9,330 nt of DNA, from positions 1-9,330 of the forward strand of contig JAJZNH010000291.1 in NCBI GenBank assembly GCA_021811745.1, given 5' to 3'. Positions 1-6,437 of this stretch are shown piece after piece (the first letter of the stretch is position 1; each line of letters opens with the position of its first letter). Under the pieces are notes generated by a model. It saw only the letters and a list, made by a program, of their open reading frames with translations, was not told the origin of the DNA and searched no databases. This DNA is from Acidobacteriota bacterium (lineage in GTDB: Bacteria; Acidobacteriota; Terriglobia; Terriglobales; Acidobacteriaceae). The position numbers were made by a program, and so were the translations under genes.

Positions 1-681
1 ATGGTCCTGAACATGTGCCAGTACGGCATGGGCGATGTTTGGCAGTGGGGACGGCAGGTGGGCGGCAATTCCTGGCGCACCACGGGAGATCTCGGTTTGG
101 CGAAAGGGAACGCGCTGCCGGGATTCTACTCGATCGGCTTCGCGAATGCGGAACACGGCATGTACGCAGGTCCAGGAGGCTGGAATGACCCGGACTACAT
201 TTTGATCGGAACGGTGGGCGATGCCCGGCACAAGAACGCGGGAGCGCGGCGCACGCAGTTGACGCCGGAGGAGCAGTACAGCTACATGTCCATGTGGTCG
301 CTGATGGCGGCGCCGCTCTTCTTCTCAGGCGACATGACCAAACTGGACGCCTTTACGCGCAATGTCCTGTGCAACGCTGAGGTGATCGACATCGATCAGG
401 ACCCGCTGGGAAAGCAGGCCGGCATTGTGCGGAAGACAGATGAAGAGTTCATTCTGGCCAAACCGCTTGAGGATGGATCCCTGGCAGTGGGGTTGTTCAA
501 TCTGACGGCCGCGCCGCGCGCAATCACAGTGAGCTGGAGCGATGTGGGCGTAAGCGGCAGGCAGACGGTCCGCGATGTTTGGCGGCAGCATGATCTGGGC
601 TTGTTCGCCGCGGCCTACTCAACGCAGGTTCCAGCGCATGGCGTGGAACTGGTGAGGCTGATTCCGAAGAAGGCTCGATAG
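1..681 (+). CDS. Alpha-galactosidase, GH27 family, C-terminal part (5' truncated by window edge)
   Basis: This is the C-terminal half of a GH27 (clan GH-D) alpha-galactosidase, a retaining enzyme that removes terminal alpha-1,6-linked galactose from oligosaccharides and galactomannans. The first visible residues, CQYGMGDVWQWG, followed by GGNSWRTTGDL, are the GH27 segment that carries the acid/base aspartate (D30 here). PGGWNDPDYILIG (58-70) and MAAPLFFSGDM (102-112) are further family blocks ending the TIM barrel. Residues from about 140 form the C-terminal beta-sandwich. The catalytic nucleophile (in a KYD-type motif) and any signal peptide lie upstream, outside the window. The ATG at position 1 is an internal Met of a conserved strand and not the real start. 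The gene ends at a TAG, 17 bases from the convergent phosphatase gene. The family call is firm. The exact substrate is not readable, and beta-L-arabinopyranosidase activity also occurs in GH27. Confidence 0.93.
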   Translation: MVLNMCQYGMGDVWQWGRQVGGNSWRTTGDLGLAKGNALPGFYSIGFANAEHGMYAGPGGWNDPDYILIGTVGDARHKNAGARRTQLTPEEQYSYMSMWSLMAAPLFFSGDMTKLDAFTRNVLCNAEVIDIDQDPLGKQAGIVRKTDEEFILAKPLEDGSLAVGLFNLTAAPRAITVSWSDVGVSGRQTVRDVWRQHDLGLFAAAYSTQVPAHGVELVRLIPKKAR

Positions 682-698
682 CTGCGGGATGACCCGGG

Positions 699-2510
699 TC
701 AGCGTACTTTCAGCACAATGATGGTCTCGTCGTCGAAACGCTCGTGGGAGCCCTGAAAGCGGCCGACGTCGGCGAGAACGGCTTCGGCGATTTCCTGTGC
801 GGACTTGTCGCGGTGGCTGCAGAGCAGCCTGGACAGATGTTCCTGGTCGTACATCTCTTCCTGTTCATTTTCCGCGTCGAGGATACCGTCGGAGACGAAG
901 ACGAGCGTATCGCCGGGCTGGGTGGCGACGTTGAACGCCTCATAGACGACGTTGGGAAACAGGCCAAGCGGGAAACCCTCGGCGCGCACTGGGACCGACT
1001 CGCCGGCACGGCAGAAGAGAGGCTGGACGGCGCCGGAGTTGGCGACCTGCAGAGTCCGGTTTTCGTCGTTCCACAAGGCGAAGAGCATGGTGACGTACTG
1101 CGATTCGAGCTTGCGCTCCTGCAGCGCGTCATTAAGCAGAGCGAGCATGCGGGCGGGTTCGGGTTTCTGCGTGGCGGCGGAACGCATGATGCCGCTGACC
1201 AGGGCGGCGAAGAGCGCCGCCGGCGCGGCCTTGCCGCTGACGTCGCCGAGCACGATGGCGGTGCGGCCAGGGCCGTAGTCGAGAAAGTCGTAGAGGTCGC
1301 CGCCGATGGTGCGCGCGGGAAGAAAGCGTACCGCGAGATCGGCGTGAACATGCACGGGTGCGGTGGGCGGCAGCAGGCGCAGTTGCACCTCGCGGGCCAT
1401 GGCGACGTCGCGCTCCAGTTGGCGCTCCTGGCGGCGAACCGCCTGGTAGAGACGGGCATTTTCAATCGCAATGGCAACCTGTGCGGCCAGTGTGGCCAGC
1501 ATGCGCTCGTGCTGCTCATTAAAGAAGGCGGGACGGGTGTGCTCAAGGTCGAGTACGCCGATGATGCGTCCCTTATAGAAGAGCGGCACGATCAGTTCCG
1601 AGCGGGTTTCGGGGTTCATGGGCAGGTAGCGCGGATCCTTGAGAACGTCAGGGACATTGATCTGGCGCCATTCGCGCACGGCGGCGCCCACAAGGCCGCT
1701 GGTGACGGGGATGCGGCGCAGCGGAGCGTGGGCGTAGCCAAAGCGCCATGCGTAGCGGGTGATGAGGGTTTCGCCCTTCTCATCGAGCAGCATGATCGAG
1801 AACATCTGGTAATCGATGAGGCGGCGAAGCAATTGGCCGACGCGCTCGAAGAGCTTGTCGAGCTCGAGGATGGAGGCCAGCTCGATCGAAATCTCGTTTA
1901 GTACTTCGAGGGTTTGCGCCTGGCGGGAGACGCGGGCGTATAGCCGGGCGTTCTCAATGGCCTGGGCGATGCGGGAGGCGGTAAGGGTAAGCACACGAAG
2001 GTGTTCGGGCTTGAAGTAGTCGATCTCTTCGCTTTCGAGATCCATGACGCCGATCAGGCGGTTTTTGCCAATGAGCGGGACCGCCAGTTCGGAGCGCACA
2101 TCCGGGTTGGCGTTGATGTAATTCTCGGCGGTGGAGACGTCATTGATCAGCAGGGGCTGGCGGCTGCGCGCCACCTGGCCGACGACCCCCTTGCCGAGCG
2201 GAACACGCATCCGCCTTACGTCGGCGGCGTGGCCAATCTCAAACCTGACGCGCAGCTCCTGCGTGCGGTCGTTCAGCAGAAAGATTGCGAAGATGCGGTA
2301 TTGAATGAGAGCGCGCACCAGCTCAGAGGTGTGTTTGAGCAGGGTGTCGAGGTCGAGCGTGGTGTTGAGTGCATCGGAGAGCCGCATCAGGTACGCGAGA
2401 TCGACCGGCTCGACGGGTTTGCCGGAGGGGTCAGGAGAAGCGGGAGCGGCGGAGCGGTGATCGCCTTCGTGCTCGGGTTCCTGGGGCGTCGATAGTGGAG
2501 ATGCGGTCAT
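699..2510 (-). CDS. GAF-GAF-PP2C (RsbU/SpoIIE-type) serine/threonine phosphatase
   Basis: A 603-residue cytoplasmic signalling protein. A Pro/Glu/Ser-rich N-terminal tail (1-35) precedes GAF domain 1 (about 45-188) and GAF domain 2 (about 205-352), then a charged helix (about 353-380, MAREVQLRLLPP) and a PP2C-type phosphatase domain (about 385-603). Metal-binding aspartates are visible in GGDLYDFL (403-410), GDVSGKAAPAAL (422-433), SDGILDAE (540-547) and DDETIIVL (593-600), so the catalytic core looks intact. In this family the GAF domains sense a small ligand or redox state, and the phosphatase usually dephosphorylates an anti-sigma-factor antagonist (RsbV/SpoIIAA-like). No RsbV or RsbW partner is encoded in the window. 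The two GAF domains resemble each other closely and look like an internal duplication. The ATG at 2510 has no clear Shine-Dalgarno. An in-frame TGA lies 13 codons upstream with no other ATG or GTG between. The gene may be co-transcribed with deoC, 170 bases upstream. The ligand and target cannot be read. Confidence 0.93.
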   Translation of the reverse strand: MTASPLSTPQEPEHEGDHRSAAPASPDPSGKPVEPVDLAYLMRLSDALNTTLDLDTLLKHTSELVRALIQYRIFAIFLLNDRTQELRVRFEIGHAADVRRMRVPLGKGVVGQVARSRQPLLINDVSTAENYINANPDVRSELAVPLIGKNRLIGVMDLESEEIDYFKPEHLRVLTLTASRIAQAIENARLYARVSRQAQTLEVLNEISIELASILELDKLFERVGQLLRRLIDYQMFSIMLLDEKGETLITRYAWRFGYAHAPLRRIPVTSGLVGAAVREWRQINVPDVLKDPRYLPMNPETRSELIVPLFYKGRIIGVLDLEHTRPAFFNEQHERMLATLAAQVAIAIENARLYQAVRRQERQLERDVAMAREVQLRLLPPTAPVHVHADLAVRFLPARTIGGDLYDFLDYGPGRTAIVLGDVSGKAAPAALFAALVSGIMRSAATQKPEPARMLALLNDALQERKLESQYVTMLFALWNDENRTLQVANSGAVQPLFCRAGESVPVRAEGFPLGLFPNVVYEAFNVATQPGDTLVFVSDGILDAENEQEEMYDQEHLSRLLCSHRDKSAQEIAEAVLADVGRFQGSHERFDDETIIVLKVR

Positions 2511-2540
2511 GCGTGTCGAAGGGAATGATAACGCAACAAG

Positions 2541-2580
2541 CAGTTGTCAGGAATCAGTTGTCAGTTATCGGGGATCAGGG
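2541..2580. repeat. Degenerate heptad array, left arm (CAGTTAT-like units)
   Basis: Read on the + strand, this segment divides into consecutive 7-base units that each begin with CAG or CGG: cagttgt, caggaat, cagttgt, cagttat, cggggat, and a partial caggg. The first 14-base pair of units and the next are near-identical tandem copies. It lies about 30 bases upstream of the phosphatase start codon. Its units are the reverse complement of those in the right array at 2647-2680. A perfect 12-base inverted match links 2553-2564 to 2647-2658. Similar runs of CTGA-type heptads occur between genes in several bacterial groups. This is recalled knowledge and not checked here. Confidence 0.7.
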
Positions 2581-2614
2581 AATCGTCTGCCCATTACGAC
2601 AGTGCGGTAACTCT

Positions 2615-2629
2615 AGAGTGCGCCACTCT
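2615..2629. other. Small hairpin in the centre of the heptad element
   Basis: The bases agagtg (2615-2620), a 3-base spacer cgc, and cactct (2624-2629) form a perfect 6-base stem. It overlaps the 8-base palindrome ctctagag (2611-2618). It sits between the two heptad arrays and could be the core of a REP-like element. No T-tract follows on either strand, so it is not a typical Rho-independent terminator. Confidence 0.5.
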
Positions 2630-2646
2630 TGATGCCTGATGAACCG

Positions 2647-2680
2647 CTGACAACTGATAGCTGAAAGCTGAAAGCTGTCT
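2647..2680. repeat. Degenerate heptad array, right arm (CTGAAAG-like units), abutting deoC stop
   Basis: Five consecutive 7-base units are visible on the + strand: ctgacaa, ctgatag, ctgaaag, ctgaaag and ctgtctt. The last unit shares its final base with the deoC stop codon (TCA on the + strand, 2681-2683). The array therefore starts immediately after the deoC coding sequence, with no spacer. The units run opposite to those at 2541-2580, giving an inverted-array layout around a 66-base centre. Confidence 0.7.
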
Positions 2681-3436
2681 TCACTCTGCTCCCAACTCGC
2701 GCACAATCGCGACCGACGCTGAGGTTCCGATACGATTGGCGCCGGCTTCGAGCAATGCGCGGACGGTATCGACTGTGCGGATGCCGCCGGCCGCCTTGAC
2801 GCCGCAGCGGCCGCCAGCCACGCCGCGCAGCAAGGCCACGTCGGTCGGGGTTGCGCCGCCCTGGGCAAAGCCGGTGGAGGTCTTGATGAAGTCCGCGCCG
2901 GCCTGGATGGAAATCTCGGCGCCGCGAAGAATTTGGTCGACACGAAGCAGCCCGGTTTCAAGGATCACTTTGAGCAGGATGCCGTGATGATGGGCAATGT
3001 TCGCCACGGCGTGGACGGTGTGCTCCACGGCATGGTAGTTGCCGCTCTTGAGCTGCCCGATGGGAAGCACCATGTCCAGCTCCCGCGCGCCCAGCCGGAC
3101 GACGGCAGCGGCTTCCTGGCGCAGTGTGGAAACCAGCGAGGCTCCGAGCGGGAAGCCGATGGTGGTGCCGACGGGAATGCCGGTGCCTGAGAGCACGCTT
3201 ACCGCGACGGGCACCCATATGGGATTGACTATGGCGCAAGCAAAACGGTAACGGATCGCTTCGTCGCAAAGATTTTCAATCTGCTCGCTAGTGGCATCCG
3301 GCCTGAGCAGCGTGTGGTCGATGATCGCCGCGAGCGACTGCCAGCCGGACAGAGCCTGGGAAGTAAAGGCGGCAGAATCAAAAGTGCCGTTGTCGAAATC
3401 AAGATCAGAATCGTGCAGGGAAATAGTTGCAGCCAT
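2681..3436 (-). CDS. deoC: Deoxyribose-phosphate aldolase (class I DeoC)
   Basis: This enzyme cleaves 2-deoxy-D-ribose 5-phosphate to glyceraldehyde 3-phosphate and acetaldehyde in deoxynucleoside catabolism, in the cytoplasm. The 251-residue protein has the TIM-barrel signature set: IDHTLLRPDAT (39-49), GFPLGAS (94-100), ELDMVLPIG (119-127, with conserved D121), FIKTSTGF (183-190, with Schiff-base Lys K185) and GVKAAGGIRT (212-221, with proton-relay Lys K214). All three catalytic residues are present. About 35 residues precede the aldolase core, which is somewhat longer than in compact DeoC proteins and acidic in character. The ATG at 3436 is supported by AAGGAG five bases upstream. The gene is divergent from tdh. 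No thymidine phosphorylase or phosphopentomutase gene accompanies it in the window. A repeat array begins directly after its stop codon. Confidence 0.95.
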   Translation of the reverse strand: MAATISLHDSDLDFDNGTFDSAAFTSQALSGWQSLAAIIDHTLLRPDATSEQIENLCDEAIRYRFACAIVNPIWVPVAVSVLSGTGIPVGTTIGFPLGASLVSTLRQEAAAVVRLGARELDMVLPIGQLKSGNYHAVEHTVHAVANIAHHHGILLKVILETGLLRVDQILRGAEISIQAGADFIKTSTGFAQGGATPTDVALLRGVAGGRCGVKAAGGIRTVDTVRALLEAGANRIGTSASVAIVRELGAE

Positions 3437-3441
3437 GCGTA

Positions 3442-3447
3442 CTCCTT
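3442..3447 (-). promoter_or_regulatory. Shine-Dalgarno of deoC
   Basis: AAGGAG read on the minus strand, five bases before the ATG at 3436. It is the clearest ribosome binding site among the minus-strand genes and fixes the deoC start. Confidence 0.75.
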
Positions 3448-3502
3448 GCCGCTAAAATCACCGCTCTTCAAGGCCGGTTTGCCGGTCAGTCTCCGGAAGA
3501 CG

Positions 3503-3531
3503 AGTATAGAGCCAAACCGAGTGCCGGGTAA
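3503..3531 (-). promoter_or_regulatory. Candidate sigma-70-like promoter of deoC
   Basis: On the minus strand a good -10 hexamer TATACT (complement of 3503-3508) lies 17 bases downstream of a weak -35 match TTACCC (complement of 3526-3531). This would start transcription about 60 bases before the deoC ATG. The -10 is convincing and the -35 poor, so this is a prediction from pattern only. Confidence 0.4.
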
Positions 3532-3554
3532 AATGCGCCGCCTGCCGGACCGCA

Positions 3555-3582
3555 CGGACCGAGCCGCGGGCGGCCACATAAT
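3555..3582 (+). promoter_or_regulatory. Weak candidate promoter of tdh
   Basis: CATAAT at 3577-3582 matches five of six bases of a -10 box. CGGACC at 3555-3560, 16 bases upstream, matches only the central GAC of a -35 box. An alternative -10 is TACACT (3594-3599), which overlaps the palindrome CACTG-G-CAGTG (3596-3606), a possible operator. None is strong. What is clear is that the tdh promoter must lie in the divergent region 3437-3667. Confidence 0.22.
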
Positions 3583-3653
3583 GCCTTCGGCGCTACACTG
3601 GCAGTGCCTTTGATTCAGACGGCCAGCGTGACTGAAGGAAATCAGCGGCGGCC

Positions 3654-3660
3654 GGGGAGA
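3654..3660 (+). promoter_or_regulatory. Shine-Dalgarno of tdh
   Basis: GGGGAGA lies seven bases before the ATG at 3668. It supports this start, which also aligns with the first residue of E. coli Tdh. Confidence 0.6.
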
Positions 3661-3667
3661 GTGCGCA

Positions 3668-4711
3668 ATGAAGGCGCTGGTGAAGAGCAAGGCGGAACGA
3701 GGACTGTGGCTTGAAGAGATTGCCGAGCCGGTGATCGGCATCAATGACGTGCTGGTGCGAGTGCTCTACACGGGCATTTGCGGCACCGATGTGCATATCT
3801 ACGAGTGGGATGACTGGGCGCAGAAGACGATTCCGGTGCCCATGGCGGTCGGGCACGAGTTTGTGGGCGAGGTGGTGGCCGTCGGTTCTAATGTGAACGA
3901 TTTCTTCCCCGGCGACATCGTGAGCGGAGAGGGGCACGTGGTCTGCGGCCGGTGCCGCAACTGCCTGGCCGGCCGGCGGCACTTATGCGCCAGTACGCAG
4001 GGCGTGGGCGTGAACCGGCCCGGCGCCTTTGCGGAGATGGTCTCTCTGCCCATGAGCAATATCTGGCGGCACCATCCCGGCATTCCGCTGGAAGTGGCGG
4101 CCATCTTCGACCCCTTCGGCAATGCCGTGCACACGGCGCTTTCATTCCCGGTGCTGGGAGAAGACGTGCTGATCACCGGAGCTGGGCCGATAGGGATCAT
4201 GACCATACCGGTGGTGCGTCATGCGGGTGCGCGGCACGTGGTGGTGACGGACCCGAATCCATTCCGGTTGGAACTGGCGCGCAAGATGGGTGCCACGCTG
4301 GCGGTGAATCCAAAGGAGCATCCTCTGCGCGAAATCCAGAAGCAGCTGGGCATGCTGGAGGGATTCGACGTGGGTCTGGAGATGTCAGGCAATCCGCAGG
4401 CGCTGCGCGAGATGATCGCCAATATGAGCCATGGCGGCAAGATTGCCATCCTCGGCATCCCAGCTTCTGAGACACCGATGGATTGGCGGCAGGTGATCTT
4501 CAACATGCTCACGATCAAGGGAATTTATGGGCGGGAGATGTACGAGACCTGGTACAAGATGAGCGTGATGCTCGATTCGGGTCTGGATATTTCGCCGGTG
4601 ATTACGCACCGCTTCCCCTATCACGAGTTTCAAAAAGGCTTTGATGCGATGGTCTCGGGACAGGCAGGCAAGGTGGTTCTGGATTGGACCGGGGCACGGC
4701 AACGCGGCTGA
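3668..4711 (+). CDS. tdh: L-threonine 3-dehydrogenase (zinc-dependent MDR family)
   Basis: Oxidises L-threonine to 2-amino-3-ketobutyrate with NAD+, the first step of threonine breakdown to glycine and acetyl-CoA. The 347-residue protein follows E. coli Tdh (341 residues) almost in register. Catalytic zinc ligands C38, H63 and E64 are in [10 protein letters not shown] and VGHEF. T40 and H43 are at the proton-relay positions. Structural-zinc cysteines are C93, C96, C99 and C107. H90, tied to threonine specificity in E. coli, is present. The Rossmann motif GAGPIG is at 171-176, followed by D195, consistent with NAD preference. [16 protein letters not shown] (145-160) and [15 protein letters not shown] are strong Tdh-specific blocks. 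The usual partner kbl (2-amino-3-ketobutyrate CoA ligase) is not adjacent: deoC is upstream and dapD downstream. A zinc-type sorbitol dehydrogenase is a less likely alternative. Confidence 0.96.
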   Translation: MKALVKSKAERGLWLEEIAEPVIGINDVLVRVLYTGICGTDVHIYEWDDWAQKTIPVPMAVGHEFVGEVVAVGSNVNDFFPGDIVSGEGHVVCGRCRNCLAGRRHLCASTQGVGVNRPGAFAEMVSLPMSNIWRHHPGIPLEVAAIFDPFGNAVHTALSFPVLGEDVLITGAGPIGIMTIPVVRHAGARHVVVTDPNPFRLELARKMGATLAVNPKEHPLREIQKQLGMLEGFDVGLEMSGNPQALREMIANMSHGGKIAILGIPASETPMDWRQVIFNMLTIKGIYGREMYETWYKMSVMLDSGLDISPVITHRFPYHEFQKGFDAMVSGQAGKVVLDWTGARQRG

Positions 4712-4763
4712 TTGCCCGGCAGTGTTTTTGTTTCGCTGTTCGCATTGATAGACTCGGAGTGCG

Positions 4764-5612
4764 ATGACGATCAGCGAACTTCAAGAGACAATCGAGCGGA
4801 GTTTTGCGGCCGGGCCGGCCGCTACTGGCGATCCGATGGCCATGAAGGCCTTTCTTGCGCTGCGCGCAGCGCTGGAACAAGGCGAGGTGCGTGCTGCTTC
4901 ACCTGATGCTGCCGCGCCAAGCGGCTGGCGCGTGAACGCCTGGGTTAAGCAGGGTATCCTGCTCGGTTTCCGGCTCGGCGTGCTGGAAGAGTCACGAGCC
5001 TGGGGCCACGCGTTTGTCGACAAGCACACATATCCCGTGCGCAGTTTCTGCGTGGACGATGGCATTCGCGTGGTTCCCGGCGGGTCTTCGATCCGCGCCG
5101 GAAGCTATGTGGCGCGCGGCGTGGTGTGCATGCCTCCCATGTATATCAACGCCGGCGCGTATGTGGACGAGGGCACGATGGTGGACTCGCACGCGCTGGT
5201 GGGTTCGTGCGCGCAGATCGGCAAGCGCGTGCATTTGAGTGCCGCGGCGCAGATCGGCGGAGTGCTGGAGCCGGTGAATGCCAGCCCGGTGGTGATTGAA
5301 GATGATGTTCTGGTGGGCGGCAATTGCGGCGTTTACGAAGGAACGGTGGTGCGGAAGGGGTCTGTTTTGGCAGCGGGTACGATCCTGACGCGCGGCACGC
5401 CGGTCTTTGACCTGGTAAATGGCGAGGTGCTTCGCGCCACCGATGAGCTGCCGCTGATGATTCCGGAAGATGCGGTGCTTGTGCCCGGTTCGCGTGCTGT
5501 TTCGAAGGGTAAGGGACGGGAATGGGGACTGAGTCTCTATACACCCGTGATCGTGAAGTACCGCGACGACAAAACCAGCCTGAGCACGGCGCTCGAAGAC
5601 CTGTTGCGGTAG
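4764..5612 (+). CDS. dapD: 2,3,4,5-tetrahydropyridine-2,6-dicarboxylate N-succinyltransferase
   Basis: Transfers succinyl from succinyl-CoA to tetrahydrodipicolinate in the succinylase branch of lysine and meso-diaminopimelate synthesis. The enzyme is cytoplasmic and trimeric. The 282 residues match E. coli DapD (274) in length and layout. An alpha-helical N-terminal domain (1-100, with WRVNAWVKQGILLGFRLG at 55-72) is followed by a left-handed beta-helix of hexapeptide repeats (about 105-215), including YINAGAYVDEGTMVDSHALV (127-146) and QIGKRVHLSAAAQIGGVLEP (151-170). A C-terminal segment ends with LYTPVIVKYRDDKT. D141 and E192 fall at the positions described as catalytic in E. coli (D141, E189). 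The ATG at 4764 is preceded by GGAG four bases away and aligns with the family N-terminus. It lies 52 bases after tdh, so co-transcription is possible, but the roles are unrelated. No other dap gene is visible. Confidence 0.97.
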   Translation: MTISELQETIERSFAAGPAATGDPMAMKAFLALRAALEQGEVRAASPDAAAPSGWRVNAWVKQGILLGFRLGVLEESRAWGHAFVDKHTYPVRSFCVDDGIRVVPGGSSIRAGSYVARGVVCMPPMYINAGAYVDEGTMVDSHALVGSCAQIGKRVHLSAAAQIGGVLEPVNASPVVIEDDVLVGGNCGVYEGTVVRKGSVLAAGTILTRGTPVFDLVNGEVLRATDELPLMIPEDAVLVPGSRAVSKGKGREWGLSLYTPVIVKYRDDKTSLSTALEDLLR

Positions 5613-5985
5613 AAACTGACTCAGCAGGGATTGGCCGGTGCAGGTTTTTTCCCAGGTCAATACCCGGCACGCGGGCGGTGCCCTGGAACGGATGATGCCA
5701 TGCGCGCGCAGTGGCATAAATTGTGCTCGATGAGTTAAGGCAATTCGCAGCACAGGAACATATGGAATGCTCGTGGCCGGAAACTGGACACGGCGACGAG
5801 CGAAAGGTCAGCCCGTCCGGGCCAGGATCGCCAACTTTTGCGGGCCGAGCAGGTCTTTTCCTCTTCTGCTTTAACTCCCGTGGTCTCGTAAGACTGTTTG
5901 GTTCCATCGAAATCAATCCTCGCGCGAGCTGCATTCTGACTGCCGGATGCGTATCAGTATTTGCGGTGAAGTAACTGCAGTGGAG

Positions 5986-6192
5986 TCACTGAGGAGATAT
6001 TGCGAACAATCCTGATTCTGCCGCGCCGGAAGACTCATACCTCTTTTTGAGACCGTTCCAGTAATTCACTTCGTCCCCAAGCAACTCTTTGGCGCGGAAA
6101 CGGATCATTGTTCTAATGAGGAGCCGTGACTTTTCGGGGAAGTCTAAGTGTGTTGCCCAGAGTCTGAGATGCTCAGCGTAAGGGGTCGCCAT
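5986..6192 (-). CDS. Possible small hypothetical protein (68 aa)
   Basis: I do not recognise this protein. The 68-residue translation is hydrophilic, rich in Arg, Lys and Glu, and predicted by eye to be largely helical (residues 5-52, including FPEKSRLLIRTMIRFRAKEL). It has no signal peptide or membrane segment. It starts with ATG. An in-frame TGA lies five codons upstream and there is no good Shine-Dalgarno; an AGGTAA about 17 bases upstream is too far. Amino-acid composition is more protein-like than in most antisense ORFs of this window, and nothing overlaps it. It could be a real small gene, the remnant of a larger one, or chance in an AT-rich gap. Confidence 0.28.
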   Translation of the reverse strand: MATPYAEHLRLWATHLDFPEKSRLLIRTMIRFRAKELLGDEVNYWNGLKKRYESSGAAESGLFAISPQ

Positions 6193-6424
6193 TTGCGGGT
6201 AATAAAATCAGTTACCTAAGTAATGGCGCGTTCGATATATTGTGGGCAGTTACGAAGAAGACAACCCTGTGAAGAAATGTGCTCAGGCGAAATTGACCTA
6301 TGGTACGTTTAATAGTGCTGTAAGAACAATTAACGCTTCGTGTTCTGTGCGGGGTCGGCATTGCGAGTAAGGATCCAAGCGCACAGGAAGTCTGTTTATC
6401 TGGGATTTTAAGCTTCTTCAATCA

Positions 6425-6431
6425 GGGAGGA
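6425..6431 (+). promoter_or_regulatory. Strong Shine-Dalgarno of the OmpA-family gene
   Basis: GGGAGGA with a six-base spacer to the ATG at 6438. It is the best ribosome binding site in the window and fits a highly expressed envelope protein. Confidence 0.8.
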
Positions 6432-6437
6432 AACAGC

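Larger units (their letters stand above)
5613..6437. other. 825-base region with no confident gene
   Basis: No convincing coding sequence, tRNA or mobile element is visible here. The first half (to about 5970) keeps roughly the base composition of the neighbouring genes. The second half is clearly more AT-rich by eye. Just after dapD there is only a weak 5-base hairpin (GGCAC 5666-5670 with GTGCC 5678-5682) and no T-tract after it, so dapD has no obvious terminator. The last part must contain the promoter of the OmpA-family gene. TTGACC at 6293-6298 is a good -35 match, but no acceptable -10 lies at the right distance. The only ORF worth listing is the 68-codon one at 5986-6192 (-). Confidence 0.6.

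Noticed and set aside
691..700. Palindrome gacccgggtc in the 17-base gap between convergent genes
   Set aside because: It is ten bases long with no loop and no T-tract, and overlaps the phosphatase stop codon. It is too weak to call a bidirectional terminator.
744..1901. 385-codon + strand ORF opposite the phosphatase gene
   Set aside because: It is an antisense shadow. The minus frame has full GAF and PP2C motifs, and the + product has no recognisable domain.
3314..3613. 99-codon + ORF across the start of deoC and the divergent promoter region
   Set aside because: It is antisense to the deoC N-terminus and covers the likely promoters, with no protein features.
5146..5934. 262-codon minus ORF overlapping dapD and extending into the gap
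   Set aside because: Most of it is antisense to well-conserved dapD. The part outside dapD is low-complexity Pro/Arg/Lys-rich with no ribosome binding site or known motif.
5723..5974. 83-codon + ORF after dapD
   Set aside because: It starts with GTG without a Shine-Dalgarno, has no recognisable domain, and its composition looks like translated non-coding DNA.
6293..6323. TTGACC as the -35 box of the OmpA-family gene promoter
   Set aside because: The hexamer is good, but no hexamer resembling TATAAT occurs 15 to 19 bases downstream.
6212..6421. 69-codon minus ORF upstream of the OmpA-family gene
   Set aside because: It needs a TTG start without a ribosome binding site and lies across the promoter and leader region of the divergent real gene.
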